A stretch of DNA of 64,000 nucleotides, taken from contig NZ_QWJJ01000009.1 of NCBI RefSeq assembly GCF_003575965.1, forward strand, positions 62,001 through 126,000, in the 5' to 3' direction. The notes beneath the pieces were generated by a model. That model had not been told where the DNA came from and made no database searches. It saw only the letters and a list, made by a program, of their open reading frames with translations. Source of the stretch: Pseudooceanicola sediminis (GTDB taxonomy: Bacteria; Pseudomonadota; Alphaproteobacteria; Rhodobacterales; Rhodobacteraceae). The translations under genes were made by a program, and so were the position numbers. Numbering within the stretch: the stretch's first letter is position 1; each line of letters opens with the position of its first letter. This document shows positions 33,281 through 42,699 of the stretch, piece by piece.

Positions 33281-34603
33281 CTATTTCGCCCGGATGACCT
33301 GCAACAGGGGCAGAACCTGGGACATGTCGGGTCCGTGCTGCATCCCCGTCAGCGCCTTGCGCAGCGGCATGAACAGGCCCCGGCCCTTGCGCCCGGTCGC
33401 CGCCTTCACCTCGGCGGTCCATTTGCCCCAGCTCTCCGCGTCATGGGGGCCCTCGGGCAACAGCGCCATTGCCTCCGCGACAAAGTCACGATCCTCGTCG
33501 TCGATCACCGGCTCGGCTCCGTCGCGGAACAACGCCCACCAGGCGTCCATGTCCGACAACACGGTAATGTTGTCACGCACCACCATCCAGAATGCCTCGG
33601 CCTTGTCCTCGGGCACCCCGGCCGCCAGCACGCGGTCCTTCACGGCCTCCAGCGGGCGCGATTGCAGGATATGGGCCGTCAGCGGAAACAGGTCCTGCTC
33701 GTCGAACTTGGTCGGGGCCGAGCCGAACTGCGACAGCTCGAACCCCGCCGCGATCTCCTCGACGCTCTCGCGCAACTCGACAGGCTGGCTCGACCCCAGC
33801 CGCGCCATGAGGCTCAGCAATGCCATCGGCTCGACGCCTTGCTCGCGCAGGTCGCGGATCGCCAGCACGCCCAATCGCTTGGACAGCGCCTCGCCCTGCG
33901 GGCCGGTCAGCAGGGAATGGTGCGCAAACGTCGGCACCGTCCCGCCGAGCGCCTGGATCATCTGGATCTGCGTCGCGGTGTTCGTCACGTGGTCCGACCC
34001 GCGCACCACGTGCGTGACACCCATGTCGGTGTCATCCACGACCGAGGCCAGCGTATACAGCACCTGCCCATCGGCCCGGATCAGCACCGGGTCCGACACA
34101 CTCGCCGCATCGATCGACAGATCGCCCAGGATGCCATCCGCCCACTCGATGCGCTGCTGATCCAGAAGGAACCGCCAAACACCATCGCCACGCTCGGAGC
34201 GCAGCTTGTCCTTTTCAGCCTCCGACAACGCCAGCGCGGCACGGTCATAGACCGGCGGCTTGTGCATGTTCAGCTGCTTCTTGCGCTTCAGGTCCAGCTC
34301 GACCGGGGTCTCGAACGCCTCGTAGAACCGTCCCATCTCGCGATACTTGTCCGCCGCCTCGGCATAGCGATCCAGCCGTTCGGACTGCCGCTCGACCCGG
34401 TCCCAGTGCAGGCCCAGCCAATCCAGATCGTACTTGATCGCGTCGACGTATTCCTGCTTGGACCGCTCGGGATCGGTATCGTCGATCCGAAGGATGAATG
34501 TGCCACCCGCCTTGCGGGCGATCAGAAAATTGAACAGCGCGGTGCGCAGGTTGCCGACGTGGATATAGCCGGTGGGGGATGGGGCGAAACGGGTAACGGT
34601 CAT
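33281..34603 (-). CDS. gltX: Glutamyl-tRNA synthetase
   Basis: Charges tRNA with glutamate. The 440-residue class I synthetase has the HIGH-type motif as PTGYIHVGN near 9-17 and the KMSKS-type motif as ALSKRLG near 240. RIDDTDPERS and RGSDHVTNT are canonical. Length is typical of the short alphaproteobacterial form; many genomes of this group carry two copies, one acting also on tRNA-Gln, so its exact role is open. Ends at the minisatellite. Confidence 0.95.
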   Translation of the reverse strand: MTVTRFAPSPTGYIHVGNLRTALFNFLIARKAGGTFILRIDDTDPERSKQEYVDAIKYDLDWLGLHWDRVERQSERLDRYAEAADKYREMGRFYEAFETPVELDLKRKKQLNMHKPPVYDRAALALSEAEKDKLRSERGDGVWRFLLDQQRIEWADGILGDLSIDAASVSDPVLIRADGQVLYTLASVVDDTDMGVTHVVRGSDHVTNTATQIQMIQALGGTVPTFAHHSLLTGPQGEALSKRLGVLAIRDLREQGVEPMALLSLMARLGSSQPVELRESVEEIAAGFELSQFGSAPTKFDEQDLFPLTAHILQSRPLEAVKDRVLAAGVPEDKAEAFWMVVRDNITVLSDMDAWWALFRDGAEPVIDDEDRDFVAEAMALLPEGPHDAESWGKWTAEVKAATGRKGRGLFMPLRKALTGMQHGPDMSQVLPLLQVIRAK

Positions 34604-34630
34604 GGCGGAACTCCTGTTGCGCGCGGCATG

Positions 34631-35710
34631 TCACATGGCGCGGGCTTTGTCCAGAAATCCGCCTGTCGAGGCCGCCAGCACCGTGTCATGCACGTATCCC
34701 AGCTTCTCGGCCACCGTGTCCGAAATCACCTCCGGCACGAAATCCAGCAGACCCATTTCGCGGTTCAGTTCGTTCAGCACCAGCCCCAGCGCACGGTAAC
34801 GCCGCACCAGCGTGCGAATGTCCGACAACGGCTCCTCCATCAGCAACCCCAGGCTGGTGGCGGTGTCGATGACGCTGGCAATGTCCAGGTACAGCGCCCA
34901 GGTCTCGGCCCAGTCTTCCCACGGGTGCATCGTCGCATAGGCACTAACGTAATGCCCCAGCCAATCGGGCGGCGGGCCCTCCTTGTAGTGCCGTTCCAGC
35001 GCCGCGCCATATGTCGGGTTGCGCGGGTCCCCGAACAATGCGGCAAAGCTGGCCTCGGCCTCGGGTCGGTCCTTGATCAGCACGTCCCAGAAGTAATGCC
35101 CGACCTCGTGGCGGAAATGCCCGATCAGCGTGCGATGCGCCTCGCCCATGTCGACGCGGATCTGCTCGCGTTCGGCGGGGTCGGCCTCGCGAATGTTGAT
35201 GGTGATCTTGCCGCTGGCATGGCCGGTAAAGACGCGCTCCGCCTCACCCGCCTTGCGCCACAGCCCTTCGTCCAGCGGATCGCCCATGAAGGCAAAGGTC
35301 AGCGGCGGCTCCATCCCGTCGCCCGTCGTGCCATAGGGCAACCCCAGCCGGTCCAGCCCATAGAACAGCCGCCGCTTGGCCGCCTCCAGCCGCGCCCAGC
35401 GTTCCCAGTTTCCCTCGACCGACAGGTCCGGCACGGTGTCGTTGTAGCGGCAGCAATCGCAGAACCGCCCCTGCCCCAAAGGCACGGTGCGGTTGCACAC
35501 CTTGGCCTTGGCGTAATTCTCGCACAGCGCCACTTCGGTGCCGCAAGGCTCTCCCACGGGTGTCCCCAGGCAGCGCCAGTGATCCCCCGCCGGTTCCAGG
35601 GCGGTGACGGCTTCGCAGTTCTGGCACCAGCCGGTCCTGCGCCCGCAGGACGTGCATTGCGTATTGTCGAAGAACAGCGTGTTTCCGCAGGTACAGGTAA
35701 AAAGCCGCAT
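34631..35710 (-). CDS. Zinc-ribbon and zinc metallopeptidase-like protein
   Basis: Start ATG 35710 (MRLFTCTCGNTLFFDN, 359 aa). The N-terminal 90 residues hold many Cys pairs (CTCG, CTSCG, CQNC, CDCC), a multi-zinc ribbon. The second part has HFRHEVGHYFWD, an HExxH-type metallopeptidase helix, with a downstream PWEDWAETWALYL block providing another acidic ligand. Widespread in Proteobacteria without a known substrate. Confidence 0.78.
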   Translation of the reverse strand: MRLFTCTCGNTLFFDNTQCTSCGRRTGWCQNCEAVTALEPAGDHWRCLGTPVGEPCGTEVALCENYAKAKVCNRTVPLGQGRFCDCCRYNDTVPDLSVEGNWERWARLEAAKRRLFYGLDRLGLPYGTTGDGMEPPLTFAFMGDPLDEGLWRKAGEAERVFTGHASGKITINIREADPAEREQIRVDMGEAHRTLIGHFRHEVGHYFWDVLIKDRPEAEASFAALFGDPRNPTYGAALERHYKEGPPPDWLGHYVSAYATMHPWEDWAETWALYLDIASVIDTATSLGLLMEEPLSDIRTLVRRYRALGLVLNELNREMGLLDFVPEVISDTVAEKLGYVHDTVLAASTGGFLDKARAM

Positions 35711-35817
35711 GACGTGCCTCCACAGGGACAGGAGTGCAGGAGGTAGCCAGTTGCGGCCTTTCGTCAATGCGTCATGGCGAAGAACCTCAAGACTTCTGGC
35801 CGATCTCGCCCCGCCAC

Positions 35818-36378
35818 TCAGCTTTCGGGGGTGACGACCCCGGCTTCCGTCACGATCAGGTCCAGCGGCTGATCCGTCGCCTCGATCGGCACCGCATCCA
35901 CCTCCTGCGCGGCATAGGCAAAGCCCACGGCCAGAACCGACCCAGCGGCGCGCAGCTCTTCCAGCGTCCGGTCATAAAAACCGCCGCCATAGCCCAGGCG
36001 ATAGCCACGCCGGTCAAAGGCGACCAGCGGCACGATCAGGATCTGCGGCGTGATCCATTCCTCGGCCACCGGGATTTCGGCCCCGAAAGGGCCGGCGCGC
36101 ATGGCGCAGCCCGGCTCCCATCGCGCGAATTTCAGTGGCATCCCCGCGCCCGTGATCACCGGCACGGCAACCGGTCCATGGGCTGCGGCTTCCTCCATCG
36201 CGGCCAGCGGGGGGATCTCGCTGCGGATCGGCATGTAGCCTGCCAGCGGCACGCCGCGATACCCCGCCAGCAGCGACGACAAGACACCCGCGCGCCCGGG
36301 ACCGTGCCCGTCATGTGCCGCCTTGCGCTGCGCAAAGGCCGCCTTGCGCGCCGCGGCCTTGCGCTCGGCCATCTGCAT
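35818..36378 (-). CDS. 5-formyltetrahydrofolate cyclo-ligase
   Basis: Converts 5-formyl-THF to 5,10-methenyl-THF with ATP. The ATG at 36378 overlaps the mgtE stop (TGATG), giving 186 aa. The family signature GYGGGFYDRTLEEL lies near 130-143, and an N-terminal basic helix (RKAAARKAAFAQR) is typical. Co-transcribed with mgtE; the alphaproteobacterial 6S RNA neighbour zapA is not present here. Confidence 0.9.
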   Translation of the reverse strand: MQMAERKAAARKAAFAQRKAAHDGHGPGRAGVLSSLLAGYRGVPLAGYMPIRSEIPPLAAMEEAAAHGPVAVPVITGAGMPLKFARWEPGCAMRAGPFGAEIPVAEEWITPQILIVPLVAFDRRGYRLGYGGGFYDRTLEELRAAGSVLAVGFAYAAQEVDAVPIEATDQPLDLIVTEAGVVTPES

Positions 36379-37850
36379 CACAGCAACACCAGCGCGGCCA
36401 GCCCCAGAAAGGCGAAAAAGCCGACGACATCGGTGACCGTGGTGACGAAAGTGCCGCTGGCCAGCGCCGGGTCGACCTTCAGCTTTTCCAGCACGACCGG
36501 GATCATGGTGCCCGCCAGCCCCGCGATCACCATGTTGATGATCATCGCGGCCGCAATCACCAGACCCAGCCGCCCATCCCCGAACCAGACCAGACCGATC
36601 ACGCCCATGACCACCGCAAAGGCCGTACCATTGGCCAGACCGACCAGCGCCTCACGCCGGATCACCCGCCAGACGTTGCTGCCGGTAAGGTCTTTCGTGG
36701 CAATGGCGCGCACCGCCACCGTCAGGCTCTGCGTGCCGGCATTGCCCCCCATCGAGGCGACGATGGGCATCAGAACCGCCAGCGCGACGAATTGCGAAAT
36801 CGTCCCCTCGAACAGCGAAATCACCAGCGAGGCGATGATCGCAGTGCCAAGGTTCACGGCCAGCCAGGGCATCCGCTGCTTCAAGGTCTCGGTCACGCGG
36901 TCGTTCAGGCTGCCTTCGCCGACACCGGCCAGTCGCAGGATGTCTTCCTCGTGTTCCTCGTCCAGCACGATCATCGCGTCATCAATGGTGATGACGCCGA
37001 CCAGCCTGTCGTTTTCATCCACAACCGGCGCGCTGATCAGGTGGTACTGGTTGAACGCATAGGCCACGTCGCCTTCGTCCTGCGACGCCGGGATGGTGCG
37101 AAAGCCAGGCTCGGTGATATCGGCCAGCAGGGTTTCGCGCGGGCTCGCCATCAGCTTGCCGAGGGTGGCATGGGCAATCGGCTTCATCCGTGGATCGACC
37201 AGGATCACGTGATAGAACTGCTCCGGCAGGTCCTCGCGCTGACGCATGAAGTCGATCGCCTGCCCGACGGTCCACATGTCCGGCACCGCGACCACTTCGC
37301 GTTGCATCAGGCGGCCTGCGGATTCCTCGGGATAGGTCAGGGCCTGCTGAACGGCGACCCGGTCGCTGTCTTCCAGCGCGTCGAGAATCGCCTCCTGCTG
37401 CGGCTCCTCGAGGTATTCGACGAAATCGACAACGTCATCGCTGTCCATCTCGCGCACAGCGTCGGACAGAACGTCCGGGCTGAGCAGCATGATGACTTCT
37501 TCGCGGATCGATTCGTCGAGTTCCGACAGGATCTCGCCGTCGAATTCCTTGTCGTACAGGCGCACCAGGCGCCGCCGGTCAAAGGCGTTGATCTGTTCAA
37601 GAAGGTCGGCGATGTCTGCCGCGTGCAGCGGCTCCATCAGCTCGACCAACTGCTCGCGATCATCGGTATCAACCGCAAACAGGATCGCGGCGACGGTCTT
37701 GCGCGTCAGCGCATAGGCCCCCTCCTCCTCATCGAGCGGTTCAAGCACGTCCTGATCCGACCCCTCCTGCCCGTGTCCGATGTCAGCGTCGTTGCGCTCC
37801 ATCTCCTCCGGGCGGATGTCATCTTCCTTGTCGTGCCTGGTTTCGCTCAT
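36378..37850 (-). CDS. mgtE: Magnesium transporter MgtE
   Basis: Start ATG 37850 (490 aa) after AAAGGGCGG; an upstream ATG at 37871 is also possible. An acidic N-terminal domain of helical repeats (about 45-180), two CBS domains (about 185-300) and five membrane helices (about 330-490) follow the MgtE order. PIVASMGGNAGTQS is the pore motif. Mg2+ channel gated by cytosolic magnesium. Confidence 0.93.
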   Translation of the reverse strand: MSETRHDKEDDIRPEEMERNDADIGHGQEGSDQDVLEPLDEEEGAYALTRKTVAAILFAVDTDDREQLVELMEPLHAADIADLLEQINAFDRRRLVRLYDKEFDGEILSELDESIREEVIMLLSPDVLSDAVREMDSDDVVDFVEYLEEPQQEAILDALEDSDRVAVQQALTYPEESAGRLMQREVVAVPDMWTVGQAIDFMRQREDLPEQFYHVILVDPRMKPIAHATLGKLMASPRETLLADITEPGFRTIPASQDEGDVAYAFNQYHLISAPVVDENDRLVGVITIDDAMIVLDEEHEEDILRLAGVGEGSLNDRVTETLKQRMPWLAVNLGTAIIASLVISLFEGTISQFVALAVLMPIVASMGGNAGTQSLTVAVRAIATKDLTGSNVWRVIRREALVGLANGTAFAVVMGVIGLVWFGDGRLGLVIAAAMIINMVIAGLAGTMIPVVLEKLKVDPALASGTFVTTVTDVVGFFAFLGLAALVLL

Positions 37851-37992
37851 GGGCCGCCCTTTCGTGGTCATCCGGACCTTAGTTTAGGCCGGGGTCGGGA
37901 AACAATGCTGCACACGCAATTTACCCCGTCTCGAAGGGCAGATAACGTGACCGGCGAACATTGCAAAACAATCCCGCGAAAGGATCGGCATT

Positions 37993-39288
37993 ATGGGCAC
38001 CGACGTGCTGTTGACAGGGCGGCTTCTGGATTTCACCGCTGATCCCTTTACCGCCCCCTGGCAGGATTGCTGCGTGATCGAAGAAGATGGCGCGCTGCTG
38101 GTCAAAGGCGGCAAGATCGCCGCCCGCGGCCCCGCCGACACCCTGCGCGCCGCCCACCCCGATGTGCGCGAAATCTCCTATGGCGATGCGCTGATCCTGC
38201 CCGGTTTCGTCGACGCCCATGTGCATTTCCCGCAAACCGCGATGATCGCCAGCTGGGGCAAACGGCTGATCGACTGGCTCAATACCTATACCTTCCCCGA
38301 GGAAATGCGCTTTGCCGATCCCGCCTATGCGGCGGAAATCGCGGCGCGCTACCTCGATCTGACGACGGCCCACGGCACCACCTCCATGGTCAGTTTCTGC
38401 ACCATCCATCCCGCCAGCGTCGATGCCTTCTTTACCGAGGCACAGGCGCGCGGCCAGCGCGTGATTGCGGGCAAGACCTGCATGGATCGCAATGCCCCCG
38501 ACGGGCTGCGCGACACCGCCCAATCCGCCTATGACGACAGCAAGGCGCTGCTGGAAAAGTGGCACGGTGTCGACCGGATTTCCTATGCCATCACGCCGCG
38601 TTTCTCGCCCACCTCCACGCCGGATCAGCTCTCGGCCATGGGCGCGCTCTGGGCCGAACACCCCGACTGCCTGATGCAGACCCACCTGTCCGAACAGGTG
38701 GACGAGGTCGAATGGGTCAAGGGCCTGTTCCCCGACGCACGCGACTATCTCGATACCTACGAGGCGCATGGCTTGCTCGGGGCAAACGGCCTCTACGGTC
38801 ACTCGATCCACCTTGAACCCCGCGAAAAGGACCGCCTGCGCGAGGTTGGCGCGGCGCTGGTGCATTGCCCGACCTCCAACACATTCATCGGCTCGGGCCT
38901 GTTCGACATGGCCGGGCTCAAGGCCGATGGCCACCGTATCGGCCTGGCCACCGACACCGGCGGCGGCTCGGATTTCTCGATGCTGCGCACGATGGGCGCG
39001 GCTTATGAGGTCGCGCAACTGCGTGGCACCGCCCTGCACCCGGCGCAACTGCTCTGGCTGGCCACCGCAGGCTCGGCCAGCGCCATCGGCATGGTGGATC
39101 GCATCGGCACGCTGGCGCCGGGAACCGAGGCGGACGTCGTCGTGCTCGACCTTGCCTCGACCCCCGCCATCGCCCAGCGGTCCAGCCGCGCCAACGACCT
39201 GTGGGAAGCCGTCTTTCCCACCATCATGATGGGCGATGACCGGGCCGTGCGCGCCGTCTGGATCGGCGGTCGACCCGCGCTCGGCTAG
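37993..39288 (+). CDS. guaD: Guanine deaminase
   Basis: Deaminates guanine to xanthine. The 431-residue amidohydrolase has PGFVDAHVHFPQ (metal His pair) near 73-84, HLSEQVDEVEW, GLYGHSIHL and ATDTGGGSDFSM, all as in GuaD. ATG 37993. Single gene, facing the 8-oxoguanine deaminase operon. A purine-type ABC importer lies 13 kb further on. Confidence 0.93.
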   Translation: MGTDVLLTGRLLDFTADPFTAPWQDCCVIEEDGALLVKGGKIAARGPADTLRAAHPDVREISYGDALILPGFVDAHVHFPQTAMIASWGKRLIDWLNTYTFPEEMRFADPAYAAEIAARYLDLTTAHGTTSMVSFCTIHPASVDAFFTEAQARGQRVIAGKTCMDRNAPDGLRDTAQSAYDDSKALLEKWHGVDRISYAITPRFSPTSTPDQLSAMGALWAEHPDCLMQTHLSEQVDEVEWVKGLFPDARDYLDTYEAHGLLGANGLYGHSIHLEPREKDRLREVGAALVHCPTSNTFIGSGLFDMAGLKADGHRIGLATDTGGGSDFSMLRTMGAAYEVAQLRGTALHPAQLLWLATAGSASAIGMVDRIGTLAPGTEADVVVLDLASTPAIAQRSSRANDLWEAVFPTIMMGDDRAVRAVWIGGRPALG

Positions 39289-39292
39289 CGCC

Positions 39293-39784
39293 TCAGCAGG
39301 GCTGCGCGAAAACCGCAGACCAATAGGGCCGCGCCTTCGGACCTGCTGTCGCGGCCCCTACCAGCGTCGTCTCCGACAGCAGGTTGCGACGGTGTCCGGG
39401 GCTGCGCAGCCACCCCTCCACCACCGCCGCGGCAGTCGGATAACCATAGCCCACGTTTTCCGCCACGATGCACCAATCCAGCCCCGCCGCCGTCAGCCGT
39501 TCGCCCGGCGTGCTGCCATCGCTGCCTGTGTGATCCATGAACCCCGCTGTCGCCATGTCGCCCGCCTGCACCTGCGCGGCGCGGTTGGCGGCCGGGGAAA
39601 CCGCCAGCTCCGCCAGCCCCTCCGCCTGCCGTGCGGCGTTCACGGCGGCGATCAGCGCCGGGGCGGGCCGTCCCTGCCCCTCGGCGCCGGGGGCGGGTCT
39701 GAAGGTACCCGCCGGGGGCGTTACCTCCTGCATATGGGGCGCGCCGCAGGCCCCCAGGGCCAGCAGCGACGCAAACGTCATCAT
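39293..39784 (-). CDS. CAP/SCP-domain lipoprotein
   Basis: Start ATG 39784 (163 aa). MMTFASLLALGAC ends in a lipobox, so lipid anchoring is likely. The CAP (YkwD/PR-1) domain follows, with VNAARQAEGL, FMDHTGSDGSTPGERL, ENVGYGY and WLRSPGHRRNLL; its two His and one Glu are conserved. Function of bacterial members is uncertain. Last in the hisN operon. Ends 4 bases from the guaD stop on the other strand. Confidence 0.85.
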   Translation of the reverse strand: MMTFASLLALGACGAPHMQEVTPPAGTFRPAPGAEGQGRPAPALIAAVNAARQAEGLAELAVSPAANRAAQVQAGDMATAGFMDHTGSDGSTPGERLTAAGLDWCIVAENVGYGYPTAAAVVEGWLRSPGHRRNLLSETTLVGAATAGPKARPYWSAVFAQPC

Positions 39785-39795
39785 TCGGATAATTG

Positions 39796-41136
39796 TCACT
39801 CCATCAGCCGGCGGGCGAGGCTGTTTTGCTGTGCGATCAGCGCCGGCAGGTCCAGGTGGGTCATCTGCCCGTCGCGCACGATCTGGCGTCCTTCGACCAG
39901 CAGATGCTTCACTTTCATCGGGCCCGCCAGCAACAGCGCCGCCGGGTCCCAGCTTCCGGCACTTTCGATGCCGGAGACATTCCATATCGCGATATCGGCG
40001 CGCTTGCCCGTGGCCAGACGCCCGCAGTCGGGCCGCCCCAGCACATCGGCGCCACCCCGTGTCGCGATCTCCAACGCCTCGCGCGCGCTCATCGCGTCCG
40101 CGCCACGCGACACCCGTTGCAACAGCATCGACTGGCGCGCCTCTGCCACCAGGTTGCCCGCGTCATTGCTGGCCGATCCGTCAACGCCCAGCCCCACCTT
40201 CATGCCCGCATCGCGCATCTCGCGCACCGGTGCGATGCCGGACCCCAGACGACAGTTCGAACAGGGGCAATGCGCCACGCCCGTGCCGGTGCGCGCGAAC
40301 AGGCTGATCTCGGTCGCGTCCAGCTTGACGCAATGGGCGTGCCAGACATCGTCGCCGGTCCAGCCCAGATCCTCGGCATATTGACCGGGCCGGCAGCCGA
40401 ACTGCGCCTTGCTATAGGCGATATCCTCATCATTCTCGGCCAGGTGCGTGTGCAACATGACCCGCTTGTCACGCGCCAGCAGCGCCGCGTCGCGCATCAG
40501 CTCCCGACTGACGGAAAACGGCGAACAGGGCGCAACCCCGACCCGGCACATCGACCCGTCCCTGCTGTCATGAAAGGCGTCGATCACCCGGATGCAATCC
40601 TCAAGGATCGCCGCCTCGTCCTCGACCAGGCTATCGGGCGGCAAGCCGCCCTTGCTCTCGCCGATGCTCATCGCGCCCCGTGTCGGGTGGAACCGCAGGC
40701 CCACGCGCTGTGCCGCCTCGATGGTATCCTCCAGCCGCGCGCCATTGGGGTACAGGTACAGATGATCCGAACTCAGCGAACAACCCGACAGCGCCAGCTC
40801 GGCCAGCCCGATCACGGCCGAGACGTGAATCTCCTCCGGGCCGAACTTGGCCCAGATCGGGTACAGCGTCTTCAGCCAGCCGAACAGCAGCGCATCCTGC
40901 CCACCGGGCACGGCCCGCGTCAGCGTCTGGTAGAGATGGTGATGGGTATTCACCAGGCCTGGCGTCACGATACACCCGGTGGCATCGATCACCTCGGCGC
41001 CCGGCACGCTCAGCCGTGGCCCGATGGTGCGGATGGTACCACCAGAGATGAGGATGTCGGCACCGAAAAGCTCGGTTCTGAAATCATCCATCGTCAGGAT
41101 ATGATCCGCCCCGCGGATCAGTATCGGTTTATCCAT
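39796..41136 (-). CDS. 8-oxoguanine deaminase
   Basis: The 446-residue amidohydrolase of the AtzB/8-oxoguanine deaminase group has VNTHHHLYQTLTR (metal HxH), HTHLAENDED, HAHCVKL, HCPCSNCRLGSG and GVDGSASND. By family knowledge it removes the amino group of 8-oxoguanine, cleaning oxidised purine; related 5-methylcytosine or triazine hydrolases are alternatives. Starts 4 bases after hisN. Confidence 0.85.
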   Translation of the reverse strand: MDKPILIRGADHILTMDDFRTELFGADILISGGTIRTIGPRLSVPGAEVIDATGCIVTPGLVNTHHHLYQTLTRAVPGGQDALLFGWLKTLYPIWAKFGPEEIHVSAVIGLAELALSGCSLSSDHLYLYPNGARLEDTIEAAQRVGLRFHPTRGAMSIGESKGGLPPDSLVEDEAAILEDCIRVIDAFHDSRDGSMCRVGVAPCSPFSVSRELMRDAALLARDKRVMLHTHLAENDEDIAYSKAQFGCRPGQYAEDLGWTGDDVWHAHCVKLDATEISLFARTGTGVAHCPCSNCRLGSGIAPVREMRDAGMKVGLGVDGSASNDAGNLVAEARQSMLLQRVSRGADAMSAREALEIATRGGADVLGRPDCGRLATGKRADIAIWNVSGIESAGSWDPAALLLAGPMKVKHLLVEGRQIVRDGQMTHLDLPALIAQQNSLARRLME

Positions 41137-41139
41137 GTG

Positions 41140-41943
41140 TCAACATTTTGACATTCCCGCGAGAATGTCCAGTGCCTCTGCGTGCAGTGCAGCATTTGCC
41201 GCCGCAATCACCTGCCCGCCCATATGCGCCGGGCCGCCCTGCCAGTTGGTCACGATGCCCCCGGCGGCCTGGATCACGCCGATCGGCCCCTGCACGTCAT
41301 AGGTGTGCAGCCCGCATTCGATCACCAGGTCGACCTGCCCCGCCGCAACCAGCGCGTAGGCGTAACAATCCATGCCATAGCGCACCAGCTTGACCCGCCC
41401 CGCGACCGCCTGAAACGCCGCGCGCTCGGCATCGCTGCCGACCTCGGGAAAGGTGGTGAACAGGATCGCCTCGGGCAGGCGCTGCGTCTGGCGCGTCGTC
41501 AGGGGCCGGGTTCCCATCGGGCCACGCATCTGCGCCTGCCCGAAACCGCCCCAGAACCGTTCGCCGGTATAAGGCTGGTCGATCATGCCCATATGCACGC
41601 CGGTATCGTCCGACAGACCGATCAGTACGCCCCAGGTCGGGGTGCCGCTGACAAATCCGCGGGTGCCGTCGATCGGGTCCAACACCCAGGTCAACCCGCT
41701 GTCGCCGTCCTTCGTGCCGAATTCCTCGCCCAGAATCGCATCCTTCGGGCGCCGCCGGGCCAGAACCCCACGCATCGCCTGTTCGGCGGCGCGGTCGGCC
41801 TCGGTCACCGGGTCATAGCCCCCGGCCAGCTTGTTGTCTTCCGTCAGTCCGGCAGAGCGGAAGAACGGCAAGATGGCCGCGCCTGCGGCGTCGGCCATCT
41901 CATGCGCTGTATCGAGTAAGTCCTTGCCCTGCGCGTCGTCCAT
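41140..41943 (-). CDS. hisN: Inositol-phosphatase-like histidinol-phosphatase
   Basis: The 267-residue protein has the metal motifs GEEFG near 71 and DPIDGTRGF near 88, with a third motif reading YDVQGPIGVIQAAGG. This is the HisN branch of the IMPase family, which hydrolyses histidinol phosphate; assignment within the family rests on the overall pattern. Heads an operon with 8-oxoguanine deaminase and the CAP lipoprotein. Confidence 0.82.
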   Translation of the reverse strand: MDDAQGKDLLDTAHEMADAAGAAILPFFRSAGLTEDNKLAGGYDPVTEADRAAEQAMRGVLARRRPKDAILGEEFGTKDGDSGLTWVLDPIDGTRGFVSGTPTWGVLIGLSDDTGVHMGMIDQPYTGERFWGGFGQAQMRGPMGTRPLTTRQTQRLPEAILFTTFPEVGSDAERAAFQAVAGRVKLVRYGMDCYAYALVAAGQVDLVIECGLHTYDVQGPIGVIQAAGGIVTNWQGGPAHMGGQVIAAANAALHAEALDILAGMSKC

Positions 41944-41999
41944 GGCTCGCCCCTGTCATGTCTGTGTCAGGAACTGGCTATCGCGTGGGGCAGGTCAAC

Positions 42000-42368
42000 T
42001 CAAGCGACGTCGCTCAGAACTCTTGCAAGCTCGAACAGACGGCGACGCTGGTTTTCCGGGATGGCATAGTAGGACCGGACCAGGTCCAGTGCTTCCTTGT
42101 CGCCCATCACGTCGGCGGGCACGTTCGCGTGATCGCCATTCGCATTGTCCGCTTCCAGACCTTCGAAGAAAAAGCTGACTGCGACGTCCAGCGCGTCGGC
42201 GATATCCCACAGCCGAGAGGCACTGACGCGGTTTGCACCCGTCTCGTACTTCTGGATTTGTTGAAATTTGATACCAACACGTTCCGCCAGCTGTTGTTGG
42301 GTCATTCCAACCAACCAGCGGCGGTGCCGAATACGTTTACCAACGTGGACGTCAACCGGATGAGTCAT
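42000..42368 (-). CDS. XRE-family regulator (SinR/PraR-like)
   Basis: Start ATG 42368 (122 aa). A helix-turn-helix covers about residues 10-65 (RIRHRRWLVGMTQQQLAERV, IKFQQIQKYETGANRVSA). The type is widespread in alphaproteobacteria, where related PraR-like proteins control biofilm and quorum sensing. C-terminal 50 residues are acidic. The longer frame from 42464 lacks a site. Confidence 0.85.
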   Translation of the reverse strand: MTHPVDVHVGKRIRHRRWLVGMTQQQLAERVGIKFQQIQKYETGANRVSASRLWDIADALDVAVSFFFEGLEADNANGDHANVPADVMGDKEALDLVRSYYAIPENQRRRLFELARVLSDVA

Positions 42369-42699
42369 TCGCGGCTCCTGATGAATACCCTTGTCGTATC
42401 CACGTTCGGGGGAGCCGTCGCGCGGGTATGTAGGGCTAGGGTTGCATTTAGACACGCCGCACATCCCTACAGCGTCCCCGAGATCGTAACAGTTTTCAAC
42501 TTTTACGCAAGTTAGCCCGGCTCGAAAGAGGGGACTGCGCGAATGGTTAACTCAATTACCGGCTGAGTATCAAGTTCACATAAGCACACGCAGTGTTCAC
42601 AATAGTTGCATCACGTTCTGCGGCGCAGCATCATTGCGCGGATCAGGGACCGCCCATTTTTCGCGCATTGCCACGCTATCCACAGGAAATCATTCGACA

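Noticed and set aside
33182-35746. 854-residue plus-strand frame across gltX and the metallopeptidase gene
   Set aside because: High GC opens long antisense frames; both minus-strand genes have clear family motifs, and the plus product has none.
35711-35817. 6S RNA beside the 5-formyl-THF cyclo-ligase gene
   Set aside because: The gap is only 107 bases and zapA is absent, so the usual ssrS setting does not exist here.
36315-38042. 575-residue plus-strand frame
   Set aside because: Antisense of mgtE and the cyclo-ligase; His/Asp/Arg-rich composition typical of GC-rich shadows.
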